NCBI RefSeq assembly: GCF_050947335.1
Contig: NW_027473367.1
Span: 868,001-932,000 of the forward strand
Reading direction: 5' to 3'
Origin: Megachile rotundata
Taxonomy: Eukaryota; Arthropoda; Insecta; Hymenoptera; Megachilidae
DNA length: 64,000 nt
Shown here: piece after piece, positions 1 through 11,511 of the stretch
How the letters are laid out: every line of letters starts with the position of its first letter
How positions within the stretch are numbered: position 1 is the first letter of the stretch
Made by a program: the position numbers and the translations under genes
Notes under the pieces: generated by a model
Database searches by the model: none
Told to the model about the DNA's origin: nothing
Seen by the model: the letters and a program-made list of their open reading frames with translations, nothing else

Positions 1-14
1 ACAATCACAATCAT

Positions 15-56
15 ACAATCACAATCTTACAATCACAATCAAAGAATCACAATCAT
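15..56 (+). repeat. CTT/CAAAG word (family; first example)
   Basis: Three units ending in CTT, CAA and beginning with AGAATC, usually followed by a canonical unit and ACAATCGCAAGCAT. It recurs in every large block, for example near 1625, 2985, 7951, 9555, 10915, 12445, 14065, 19941, 21560, 22915, 25400, 27010, 35105, 36560, 39645, 47040, 55215, 55780, 57645, 58355, 60280, 61815 and 62485. At 53100-53125, 55215-55245 and 55775-55800 the CTT unit is doubled. Confidence 0.9.
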
Positions 57-126
57 ACAATCACAATCATACAATCGCAAGCATACAATCACAATCATAC
101 AATCATAATCATACAATTACAATCAT

Positions 127-139
127 ACATCACAATCAT
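127..139 (+). repeat. 13-bp phase-shifting unit ACATCACAATCAT (family; first example)
   Basis: A canonical unit that has lost one base. It nearly always follows an ACAATTACAATCAT unit, which suggests a single ancestral 27-bp pair copied with the blocks. It recurs every few hundred bases, for example near 490, 783, 1257, 2402, 3285, 3634, 3800, 4121, 4244, 4357, 4480, 5446, 5602, 5779, 6072, 6197, 7180 and 7541. Variants are ACTTCAC near 1203 and ACACCAC near 2280. It shifts the 14-bp phase and is the main reason forward open frames change register. Confidence 0.93.
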
Positions 140-173
140 ACAATCACAATCATACAATCGCAATCATACAATT

Positions 174-201
174 ACAATCTCCCAAATACAATCTCCCAAA
201 T
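174..201 (+). repeat. CTCCC box family (about 80 clusters; first example here)
   Basis: Typically two CTCCC motifs 14 bp apart inside the units ACAATTACAATCTC, CCAAATACAATCTC and CCAAATACAATCAT, so the array phase is unchanged. Other examples start at 537, 1304, 5828, 6274, 7588, 8103, 8466, 9233, 12055, 12598, 13741, 14887, 17791, 18237, 19565, 20094, 20457, 21238, 23739, 25039, 25554, 25917, 26684, 27830, 28276, 30595, 31055, 31515, 35259, 35621, 36333, 38456, 39477, 39993, 40439, 40899, 41359, 45743, 46105, 46817, 47865, 48311, 50085, 51105, 51594, 52306, 53452, 55576, 57320, 58505, 58867, 59579, 60627, 61073, 62163 and 63321. Three sub-types occur: CTCCC twice; ATCCC then CTCCC; and a GCAATCTC start. 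These are the only recurrent CCC runs in the array. Confidence 0.93.
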
Positions 202-279
202 ACAATCATACAATCACAATCATACAATCACAATCATACAATCACAATCGTACAATCACAATCATACAATCACAATCAT

Positions 280-335
280 ACATTCAAAATCATGCAATCA
301 CAATCATACAATCACAATCATGCAATCACAATCAT
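280..335 (+). repeat. ACATTC/GCAATC word (family; first example)
   Basis: ACATTCAAAATCAT followed by GCAATC, ACAATC and GCAATC units. The CATG created at the junctions supplies almost all ATG triplets on the + strand, which explains why the spurious open frames so often begin here. A variant ACATACAAAATCAT appears near 28395, 30715, 31634, 40559 and 41478 only, marking block E/F relatives. Confidence 0.9.
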
Positions 336-977
336 ACAATCACAATCATACAATCACAATCATGCAATCACAATCATACAATCATAATCATACAATCACA
401 ATCATACAATCGCAATCATACAATCACAATCATACAATCATAATCATACAATCACAATCATACAATCATAATCATACAATTACAATCATACATCACAATC
501 ATACAATCACAATCATACAATCGCAATCATACAATTACAATCTCCCAAATACAATCTCCCAAATACAATCATACAATCACAATCATACAATCACAATCAT
601 ACAATCACAATCATACAATGACAATCATAAAATCACAATCATACAATCACAATCATACTATCACAATCATACAATCACAATCATACAATCACAATCATAC
701 AATCACATTCATACAATCTCAATCATACAATCTCAATCATACAATCACAATCATACAATCGTAATCATACAATTACAATCATACATCACAATCATACAAT
801 CACAATCATACAATCACAATCATACAATCACAATCATGCAACCACAATCATACATTCAAAATCATGCAATCACAATCATACAATCACAATCATGCAATCA
901 CAATCATACAATCATAATCATACAATCACAATCATGCAATCACAATCATACAACCATAATCATACAATCACAATCAT

Positions 978-1033
978 ACAATCACAATCGTACAATCACA
1001 ATCGTACAATCACAATCGCACAACCACAATCAG
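978..1033 (+). repeat. CGT-CGT-CGC-CAG word (family; first example)
   Basis: Two or three units ending CGT, one ending CGC, then ACAACCACAATCAG. This is the most G- and CpG-rich word in the array. It recurs near 1435, 1795, 2075, 2545, 2675, 6515, 8925, 10010, 13430, 16275, 16440, 18470, 20930, 22010, 26385, 34315, 37190, 44160, 48570, 54380 and 61330, among others. Several block breakpoints lie in or next to it (36.74-36.79 kb). Confidence 0.9.
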
Positions 1034-3846
1034 ACAATCACAATCATACAATCACAATCATACAATCACAATCATACAATCACAATCATACAATCACAAT
1101 CATGCAATCACAATCATACATTCAAAATCATGCAATCACAATCATACAATCACAATCATGCAATCACAATCATACAATCATAATCATACAATTACAATCA
1201 TACTTCACAATCATACAATCGCAATCATACAATCGCAATCATACAATTACAATCATACATCACAATCATATAATCGCAATCATACAATCGCAATCATACA
1301 ATTACAATATCCCAAAAACAAACTCCCAAATACAATCATACAATCACAATCATACAATCACAATCATACAATCACAATCATGCAATCACAATCATACAAT
1401 CATATTCATACAATCACAATCATACAATCACAATCGTACATTCACAATCGTACAATCACAATCGCACAACCACAATCAGACAATCACACTCATACAATCA
1501 CAATCATGCAATCACAATCATACAATCACAATCATACAATCACAATCATACTTTCACAATCATACAATCACAATCATACAATCACACTCATACAATCACA
1601 ATCATACAATCACAATCATACAATCACAATCTTACAATCACAATCAAAGAATCACAATCATACAATCACAATCATACAATCGCAAGCATACAATCACAAT
1701 CATACAATCTCAATCATACAATCACAATCATACATTCATAATCATACAATCACAATCATACAATCACAATCATACAATCACAATCATACTATCACAATCG
1801 TACAATCACAATCGTACAATCACAATCGCACAACCACAATCAGACAATCACAATCATACAATCACAATCATACAATCACAATCATGCAATCACAATCATA
1901 CAATCACAATCATACAATCACAATCATACTTTCACAATCATACTATCACAATCATACAGTCACAATCATACAATCACAGTCATACAATCACAATCATACA
2001 ATCGCAATCATACAATCACAATCATGCAATCACAAAAATACAATCATAATCATACAATCACAATCATACAATCACAATCGTACAATCACAATCGTACAAT
2101 CACAATCGCACAACCACAATCAGACAATCACAATCATACGATCACAATCATACAATCACAATCATACAATCACAATCATACAATCGCAAGCATACAGTCA
2201 CATTCATACAATCTCAATCATACAATCTCAATCATACAATCACAATCATACAATCATAATCATACAATTACAATCATACACCACAATCATACAATCGCAA
2301 TCATACAATCGCAATCACACAATCACAATCATACAATCTCAATCATACAATCTCAAACATACAATCACAATCATACAATCATAATCATACAATGACAATC
2401 ATACATCACAATCATACAATCACAATCATACAATCGCAATCATACAATCACAATCATACAATCGCAATCATACAATCACAATCATGCAATCACAAAAATA
2501 CAATCATAATCATACAATCACAATCATACAATCACAATCGTACAATCACAATCGTACAATCACAATCGCACAACCACAATCAGACAATCACAATCATACG
2601 ATCACAATCATACAATCACAATCATACAATCACAATCATACAATCACAATCATACAATCACAATCGTACTATCACAATCGTACAATCACAATCGTACAAT
2701 CACAATCGCACAACCACAATCAGACAATCACAATCATACAATCACAATCATACAATCACAATCATGCAATCACAATCATACAATCACAATCATACAATCA
2801 CAATCATACTTTCACAATCATACTATCACAGTCATACAATCACAATCATACAATCACAGTCATACAATCACAATCATACAACCACAATCATACTATCACA
2901 ATCATACAATCACAATCATACAATCACAATCATACAATCACACTCATACAATCACAATCATACAATCACAATCATACAATCACAATCTTACAATCACAAT
3001 CAAAGAATCACAATCATACAATCACAATCATACAATCGCAAGCATACAATCACAATCATACAATCTCAATCATACAATCACAATCATACAATCACAATCA
3101 TACAATCACAATCATACAATCACAATCATACAATCACAGTCATACAATCACAATCATACAATCACAATCATACAATCACAATTATACAATCGCAAGCATA
3201 CAATCACATTCATACAATCTCAATCATACAATCTCAATCATACAATCACAATCATATAATCATAATCATACAATTACAATCATACATCACAATCATACAA
3301 TCACAATCATACAATCACAATCATACTTTCACAATCATACTATCACAATCATACAATCACAATCATACAATCACAGTCTTACGATCACAATCATACAACC
3401 ACAATCATACTATCACAATCATACAATCACAATCATACAATCACAATCATACAATCACACTCATACGATCACAATCATACAATCACAATCATACAATCAC
3501 AATCTTACAATCACAGTCAAAGAATCACAATCATACAATCACAATCATACAATCGCAAGCATACAATCACAATCATACAATCTCAATCATACAATCACAA
3601 TCATACAATCATAATCATACAATTACAATCATACATCACAATCATACAATCACAATCATACAATCGCAATCATACAATCACAAAAATACAATCATAATCA
3701 TACAATCACAATCATACAATCGCAATCATACAATCACAATCATACAATCATAATCATACAATCACAATCATACAATCATAATCATACAATTATAATCATA
3801 CATCACAATCATACAATCACAATCATACAATCGCAATCATACAATT

Positions 3847-3902
3847 ACAATCTCCCAAATACAATCTCCCAAATACAATCTCCCAAATACAATCTCCCAA
3901 AT
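3847..3902 (+). repeat. Four-copy CTCCC cluster
   Basis: Four CTCCC motifs at 3852, 3866, 3880 and 3894. The reverse strand therefore has four GGG tracts separated by 11-nt loops. Confidence 0.95.
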
Positions 3903-4050
3903 ACAATCATACAATCACAATCATACAATCACAATCATACAATCACAATCATACAATCACAATCATACATTCAAAATCATGCAATCACAATCATACAATC
4001 ACAATCATACAATCACAATCATACAATCGCAAGCATACAATCACATTCAT

Positions 4051-4286
4051 ACAATCTCAATCATACAATCTCAATCATACAATCACAATCATACAATCAT
4101 AATCATACAATTACCATCATACATCACAATCATACAATCGCAATCATACAATCGCAATCATACAATCACAATCATACAATCTCAATCATACAATCTCAAT
4201 CATACAATCACAATCATACAATCATAATCATACAATTACAATCATACATCACAATCATACAATCACAATCATACAATCGCAATCAT
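4051..4286 (+). repeat. 236-bp tandem duplication, copy 1
   Basis: Starts at a pair of ACAATCTCAATCAT units and ends just before the same pair at 4287. The length 236 equals 17 units of which two are 13 bp (ACATCACAATCAT near 4121 and 4244). It carries one private change, TTACCATC at 4111, where the second copy has TTACAATC at 4347. The homologous stretch further on (from about 5985) has only one copy, so the duplication looks local. Confidence 0.88.
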
Positions 4287-4522
4287 ACAATCTCAATCAT
4301 ACAATCTCAATCATACAATCACAATCATACAATCATAATCATACAATTACAATCATACATCACAATCATACAATCGCAATCATACAATCGCAATCATACA
4401 ATCACAATCATACAATCTCAATCATACAATCTCAATCATACAATCACAATCATACAATCATAATCATACAATTACAATCATACATCACAATCATACAATC
4501 ACAATCATACAATCGCAATCAT
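4287..4522 (+). repeat. 236-bp tandem duplication, copy 2
   Basis: Direct repeat of 4051-4286, abutting it with no spacer. I see one substitution between the copies. Downstream the sequence goes on with ACAATCACAATCAT and ACAATCGCAATCAT units toward the box at 4585. Confidence 0.88.
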
Positions 4523-7044
4523 ACAATCACAATCATACAATCGCAATCATACAATCACAATCATACAATCGCAATCATACAATTGCAATCTCCTAAATAC
4601 AATCTCCCAAATACAATCATACAATCACAATCATACAATCACAATCATACAATCACAATCATACAATCACAATCAAACAATCACAATCATGTAATCACAA
4701 TCATACATTCAAAATCATGCAATCACAATCATACAATCACAATCATGCAATCACAATCATACAATCATAATCATACAATCACAATCGTACAATCACAATC
4801 GTACAATCACAATCGCACAACCACAATCAGACAATCACAATCATACAATCACAACCATACAATCACAATCATACAATCACAATCATAAAATCACAATCAT
4901 GCAATCACAAAAATACAATCATAATCATACAGTCACAATCATACAATCGCAATCATACAATCACAATCATACAATCATAATCATACAATCACAATCATAC
5001 AATCATAATCATACAATTACAATCATACTATCACAATCATACAATCACAATCATACAATCACAATCATACAATCACAATCATACATTCAAAATCATGCAA
5101 TCACAACCATACAATCACAATCATGCAATCACAATCATACAATCACAATCATACATTCAAAATCATGCAATCACAATCATACAATCACAATCATGCAATC
5201 ACAATCATACAATCACAATCATACAATTACAATCATACAATCACAATCATACAATCACAATCATACAATCACAATCATACAATCACAATCATACAATCAC
5301 AATCATACAATCACAGTCATACAATCACAATCATACAATCACAATCATACAATCACAATCATACAATCACATTCATACAATCTCAATCATACAATCTCAA
5401 TCATACAATCACAATCATACAATCATAATCATACAATTACAATCATACATCACAATCATACAATCACAATCATACAATCACAATCATACAATCACAATCA
5501 TGCAACCACAATCATACATTCAAAATCATACAATCACAATCATACAATCTCAATCATACAATCACAATCATACAATCATAATCATACAATTACAATCATA
5601 CATCACAATCATACAATCACAATCATACAATCACAATCATACAATCGCAATCATACAATCACAAAAATACAATCATAATCATACAATCACAATCATACAA
5701 TCGCAATCATACAATCACAATGATACAATCATAATCATACAATCACAATCATACAATCATAATCATACAATTACAATCATACATCACAATCATACAATCA
5801 CAATCATACAATCGCAATCATACAACTACAATCTCCCAAATACAATCTCCCAAATACAATCATACAATCACAATCATACAATCACAATCCTACAATCACA
5901 ATCATACAATCACAATCATACATTCAAAATCATGCAATCACAATCATACAATCACAATCATACAATCACAATCATACAATCGCAAGCATACAATCACATT
6001 CATACAATCTCAATCATACAATCTCAATCATACAATCACAATCATACAATCATAATCATACAATTACAATCATACATCACAATCATACAATCGCAATCAT
6101 ACAATCGCAATCATACAATCACAATCATACAATCTCAATCATACAATCTCAATCATACAATCACAATCATACAATCATAATCATACAATTACAATCATAC
6201 ATCACAATCATACAATCACAATCATACAATCGCAATCATACAATCACAATCATACAATCGCAATCATACAATTGCAATCTCCCAAATACAATCTCCCAAA
6301 TACAATCATACAATCACAATCATACAATCACAATCATACAATCACAATCATACAATCACAATCATACAATCACAATCATACAATCACAATCAAACAATCA
6401 CAATCATGCAATCACAATCATACATTCAAAATCATGCAATCACAATCATACAATCACAATCATGCAATCACAATCATACAATCATAATCATACAATCACA
6501 ATCATACAATCACAATCGTACAATCACAATCGCACAACCACAATCAGACAATCACAATCATACAATCACAACCATACAATCACAATCATACAATCACAAT
6601 CATACAATCACAATCATGCAATCACAAAAATACAATCATAATCATACAATCACAATCATACAATCGCAATCATACAATCACAATCATACAATCATAATCA
6701 TACAATCACAATCATACAATCATAATCATACAATTACAATCATACTATCACAATCATACAATCACAATCATACAATCACAATCATACAATCACAATCATA
6801 CATTCAAAATCATGCAATCACAACCATACAATCACAATTATGCAATCACAATCATACAATCACAATCATACATTCAAAATCATGCAATCACAATCATACA
6901 ATCACAATCATGCAATCACAATCATACAATCACAATCATACAATCACAATCATACAATCACAATCATACAATCACAATCATACAATCACAATCATACAAT
7001 CACAATCATACAATCACGATCATACAATCACAATCATACAATCA

Positions 7045-9916
7045 CAATCATACAATCACAATCATACAATCACAATTATACAATCGCAAGCATACAATCA
7101 CATTCATACAATCTCAATCATACAATCTCAATCATACAATCACAATCATATAATCATAATCATACAATTACAATCATACATCACAATCATACAATCACAA
7201 TCATACAATCACAATCATACAATCACAATCATGCAACCACAATCATACATTCAAAATCATGCAATCACAATCATACAATCACAATCATGCAATCACAATC
7301 ATACAATCATAATCATACAATCACAATCATGCAATCACAATCATACAACCATAATCATACAATCACAATCATACAATCACAATCGTACAATCACAATCGT
7401 ACAATCACAATCATACAATCACAATCATACAATCACAATCATGCAATCACAATCATACATTCAAAATCATGCAATCACAATCATAGAATCACAATCATGC
7501 AATCACAATCATACAATCATAATCATACAATTACAATCATACATCACAATCATACAATCGCAATCATACAATCGCAATCATACAATTACAATATCCCAAA
7601 TACAAACTCCCAAATACAATCATACAATCACAATCATACAATCACAATCATACAATCACAATCATGCAATCACAATCATACAATCATATTCATACAATCA
7701 CAATCATACAATCACAATCATACAATCACAATCATACAATCACAATCATACAATCACAATCATACAATCACAATCATACAATCGCAAGCATACCATCACA
7801 ATCATACAATCTCAATCATACAATCACAATCATACAATCATAATCGACAATTACAATCATACATCACAATCATACAATCACATTCATACAATCACAATGA
7901 TACTATCGCAATCATACAATCACAATCATACAATCACAATCATACAATCACAATCTTACAATCGCAATCAAAGAATCACAATCATACAATCACAATCATA
8001 CAATCGCAAGCATACAATCACAATCATACAATCATAATCATACAATTACAATCATACATCACAATCATACAATCACAATCATACAATCGCAATCATACAA
8101 TTACAATCTCCCAAATACAATCTCCCAAATACAATCATACAATCACAATCATACAATCACAATCATACAATCACAATCGTACAATCACAATCATACAATC
8201 ACAATCATACATTCAAAATCATGCAATCACAATCATACAATCACAATCATGCAATCACAATCATACAATCACAATCATACAATCACAATCATGCAATCAC
8301 AATCATACAATCATAATCATACAATCACAATCATACAATCGCAATCATACAATCACAATCATACAATCATAATCATACAATCACAATCATACAATCATAA
8401 TCATACAATTACAATCATACATCACAATCATACAATCACAATCATACAATCGCAATCATACAATTACAATCTCCCAAATACAATCTCCCAAATACAATCA
8501 TACAATCACAATCATACAATCACAATCATACAATCACAATCATACAATGACAATCATAAAATCACAATCATACAATCACAATCATACTATCACAATCATA
8601 CAATCACAATCATACAATCACAATCATACAATCACATTCATACAATCTCAATCATACAATCTCAATCATACAATCACAATCATACAATCGTAATCATACA
8701 ATTACAATCATACATCACAATCATACAATCACAATCATACAATCACAATCATACAATCACAATCATGCAACCACAATCATACATTCAAAATCATGCAATC
8801 ACAATCATACAATCACAATCATGCAATCACAATCATACAATCATAATCATACAATCACAATCATGCAATCACAATCATACAACCATAATCATACAATCAC
8901 AATCATACAATCACAATCGTACAATCACAATCGTACAATCACAATCGCACAACCACAATCAGACAATCACAATCATACAATCACAATCATACAATCACAA
9001 TCATACAATCACAATCATACAATCACAATCATGCAATCACAATCATACATTCAAAATCATGCAATCACAATCATACAATCACAATCATGCAATCACAATC
9101 ATACAATCATAATCATACAATTACAATCATACATCACAATCATACAATCGCAATCATACAATCGCAATCATACAATTACAATCATACATCACAATCATAT
9201 AATCGCAATCATACAATCGCAATCATACAATTACAATATCCCAAAAACAAACTCCCAAATACAATCATACAATCACAATCATACAATCACAATCATACAA
9301 TCACAATCATGCAATCACAATCATACAATCATATTCATACAATCACAATCATACAATCACAATCGTACATTCACAATCGTACAATCACAATCGCACAACC
9401 ACAATCAGACAATCACACTCATACAATCACAATCATGCAATCACAATCATACAATCACAATCATACAATCACAATCATACTTTCACAATCATACAATCAC
9501 AATCATACAATCACACTCATACAATCACAATCATACAATCACAATCATACAATCACAATCTTACAATCACAATCAAAGAATCACAATCATACAATCACAA
9601 TCATACAATCGCAAGCATACAATCACAATCATACAATCTCAATCATACAATCACAATCATACATTCATAATCATACAATCACAATCATACAATCACAATC
9701 ATACAATCACAATCATACTATCACAATCGTACAATCACAATCGTACAATCACAATCGCACAACCACAATCAGACAATCACAATCATACAATCACAATCAT
9801 ACAATCACAATCATGCAATCACAATCATACAATCACAATCATACAATCACAATCATACTTTCACAATCATACTATCACAATCAAACAGTCACAATCATAC
9901 AATCACAGTCATACAA
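7045..9916 (+). repeat. Block C, reference copy (partners 11512-14424, 24500-27380)
   Basis: This 2.9 kb sub-block opens with the ACAATCACAATTAT unit and the GCAAG/CATTC/TCTC word. It then runs through the AGAATC variant near 7484, the ATATCCC box (7588-7615), the ACAATCATAATCG 13-mer (7834), two CTCCC boxes and the CGT-CGC-CAG words. It is followed about 4.5 kb later by a nearly complete copy. Comparing copies shows gains of two canonical units after the CTATCGC unit. Confidence 0.82.
7834..7846 (+). repeat. 13-bp unit ACAATCATAATCG (family)
   Basis: Found at 7834, 12301, 19811, 25271, 34976, 44972, 45460 and 58222, always followed by ACAATT and a 13-bp ACATCAC unit. The first four copies continue ACAATTACAATCAT. 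The last four continue ACAATTACAATCTT, so the T change defines a subfamily in the right half of the window. Confidence 0.92.
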
Positions 9917-11024
9917 TCACAATCATACAATCGCAATCATACAATCACAATCATGCAATCACAAAAATACAATCATAATCATACAATCACAATCATACAA
10001 TCACAATCGTACAATCACAATCGTACAATCACAATCGCACAACCACAATCAGACAATCACAATCATACGATCACAATCATACAATCACAATCATACAATC
10101 ACAATCATACAATCGCAAGCATACAGTCACATTCATACAATCTCAATCATACAATCTCAATCATACAATCACAATCATACAATCATAATCATACAATTAC
10201 AATCATACACCACAATCATACAATCGCAATCATACAATCGCAATCACACAATCACAATCATACAATCTCAATCATACAATCTCAAACATACAATCACAAT
10301 CATACAATCATAATCATACAATGACAATCATACATCACAATCATACAATCACAATCATACAATCGCAATCATACAATCACAATCATACAATCGCAATCAT
10401 ACAATCACAATCATGCAATCACAAAAATACAATCATAATCATACAATCACAATCATACAATCACAATCGTACAATCACAATCGTACAATCACAATCGCAC
10501 AACCACAATCAGACAATCACAATCATACGATCACAATCATACAATCACAATCATACAATCACAATCATACAATCACAATCATACAATCACAATCGTACTA
10601 TCACAATCGTACAATCACAATCGTACAATCACAATCGCACAACCACAATCAGACAATCACAATCATACAATCACAATCATACAATCACAATCATGCAACC
10701 ACAATCATACAATCACAATCATACAATCACAATCATACTTTCACAATCATACTATCACAATCATACAATCACAATCATACAATCACAGTCATACAATCAC
10801 AATCATACAACCACAATCATACTATCACAATCATACAATCACAATCATACAATCACAATCATACAATCACACTCATACAATCACAATCATACAATCACAA
10901 TCATACAATCACAATCTTACAATCACAATCAAAGAATCACAATCATACAATCACAATCATACAATCGCAAGCATACAATCACAATCATACAATCTCAATC
11001 ATACAATCACAATCATACAATCAT
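7930..11024 (+). repeat. Block A, copy 2 (partner 1-3095)
   Basis: Second copy of the 1-3095 block at offset 7929. It also lies inside the larger 5540-11239 block and so has a third copy near 19921-23029. One difference tells the copies apart: position 7964 is G in the CTT/CAAAG word, where both other copies have A. Confidence 0.9.
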
Positions 11025-11511
11025 AATCATACAATTACAATCATACATCACAATCATACAATCACAATCATACAATCGCAATCATACAATCACAAAAATA
11101 CAGTCATAATCATACAATCACAATCATACAATCGCAATCATACAATCACAATCATACAATCACAATCATACAATCACAATCATACATTCAAAATCATGCA
11201 ATCACAATCATACAATCACAATCATACAATCACAATCATACAATCACACTCATACAATCACAATCATACAATCTCAATCATACAATCACAATCTTACAAT
11301 CACAATCAAAGAATCACAATCATACAATCACAATCATACAATCGCAAGCATACAATCACAATCATACAATCTCAATCATACAATCACAATCATACAATCA
11401 TAATCATACAATTACAATCATACATCACAATCATACAATCGCAATCATACAATCGCAATCATACAATCACAATCATACAATCTCAATCATACAATCTCAA
11501 TCATACAATCA

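Larger units (their letters stand above)
1..3095 (+). repeat. Block A, copy 1 (partner 7930-11024)
   Basis: This stretch matches 7930-11024 at a constant offset of 7929 bp, with no net insertion or deletion. I noticed only about five substitutions, for example A35 against G7964, ACTTCAC near 1203 against ACATCAC near 9132, and CATACAGTC near 1954 against CAAACAGTC near 9883. The left end runs out of the window, so its true length is unknown. The match ends near 3095, where this copy continues with canonical units and the partner continues with the ACAATCATAATCAT and ACAATT words. It holds all the main words, including CTCCC boxes at 174-201, 537-564 and 1304-1331. Confidence 0.9.
3096..5539 (+). 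repeat. Mosaic stretch between large blocks
   Basis: Contains only 14-mer and 13-mer variants. It includes a second pass of the CTTTC/CTATC and CTT/CAAAG words (3325-3530), a four-copy CTCCC cluster (3847-3902), a 236-bp tandem duplication (4051-4522), a degenerate CTCCT/CTCCC box (4585-4612) and an ACATTC/GCAATC-rich part (5080-5200). Individual sub-segments of a few hundred bases match other places in the window (3600-3750 resembles 11010-11160). I found no full-length partner for the stretch as a whole. Confidence 0.75.
5540..11239 (+). repeat. Block B, copy 1 (about 5.7 kb; partner 17503-23244)
   Basis: Matches 17503-23244. The offset grows from 11963 on the left to 11977, 11991 and finally 12005, in steps of exactly 14 bp. 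Each step sits in a run of canonical units, so the copies differ by whole-unit gains in homogeneous runs plus scattered substitutions. Diagnostic shared rare units include ACAATCACAATGAT near 5711 and 17674, and the ACAATCATAATCG 13-mer at 7834 and 19811. The match ends after the ACATTCAAAATCAT word at 11184 and 23189. Confidence 0.85.

Noticed and set aside
7131..7150. TATA-like sequences (CATATAATCAT) as promoters
   Set aside because: One-base variants of the repeat, recurring in each block copy, with no gene or other promoter element nearby.
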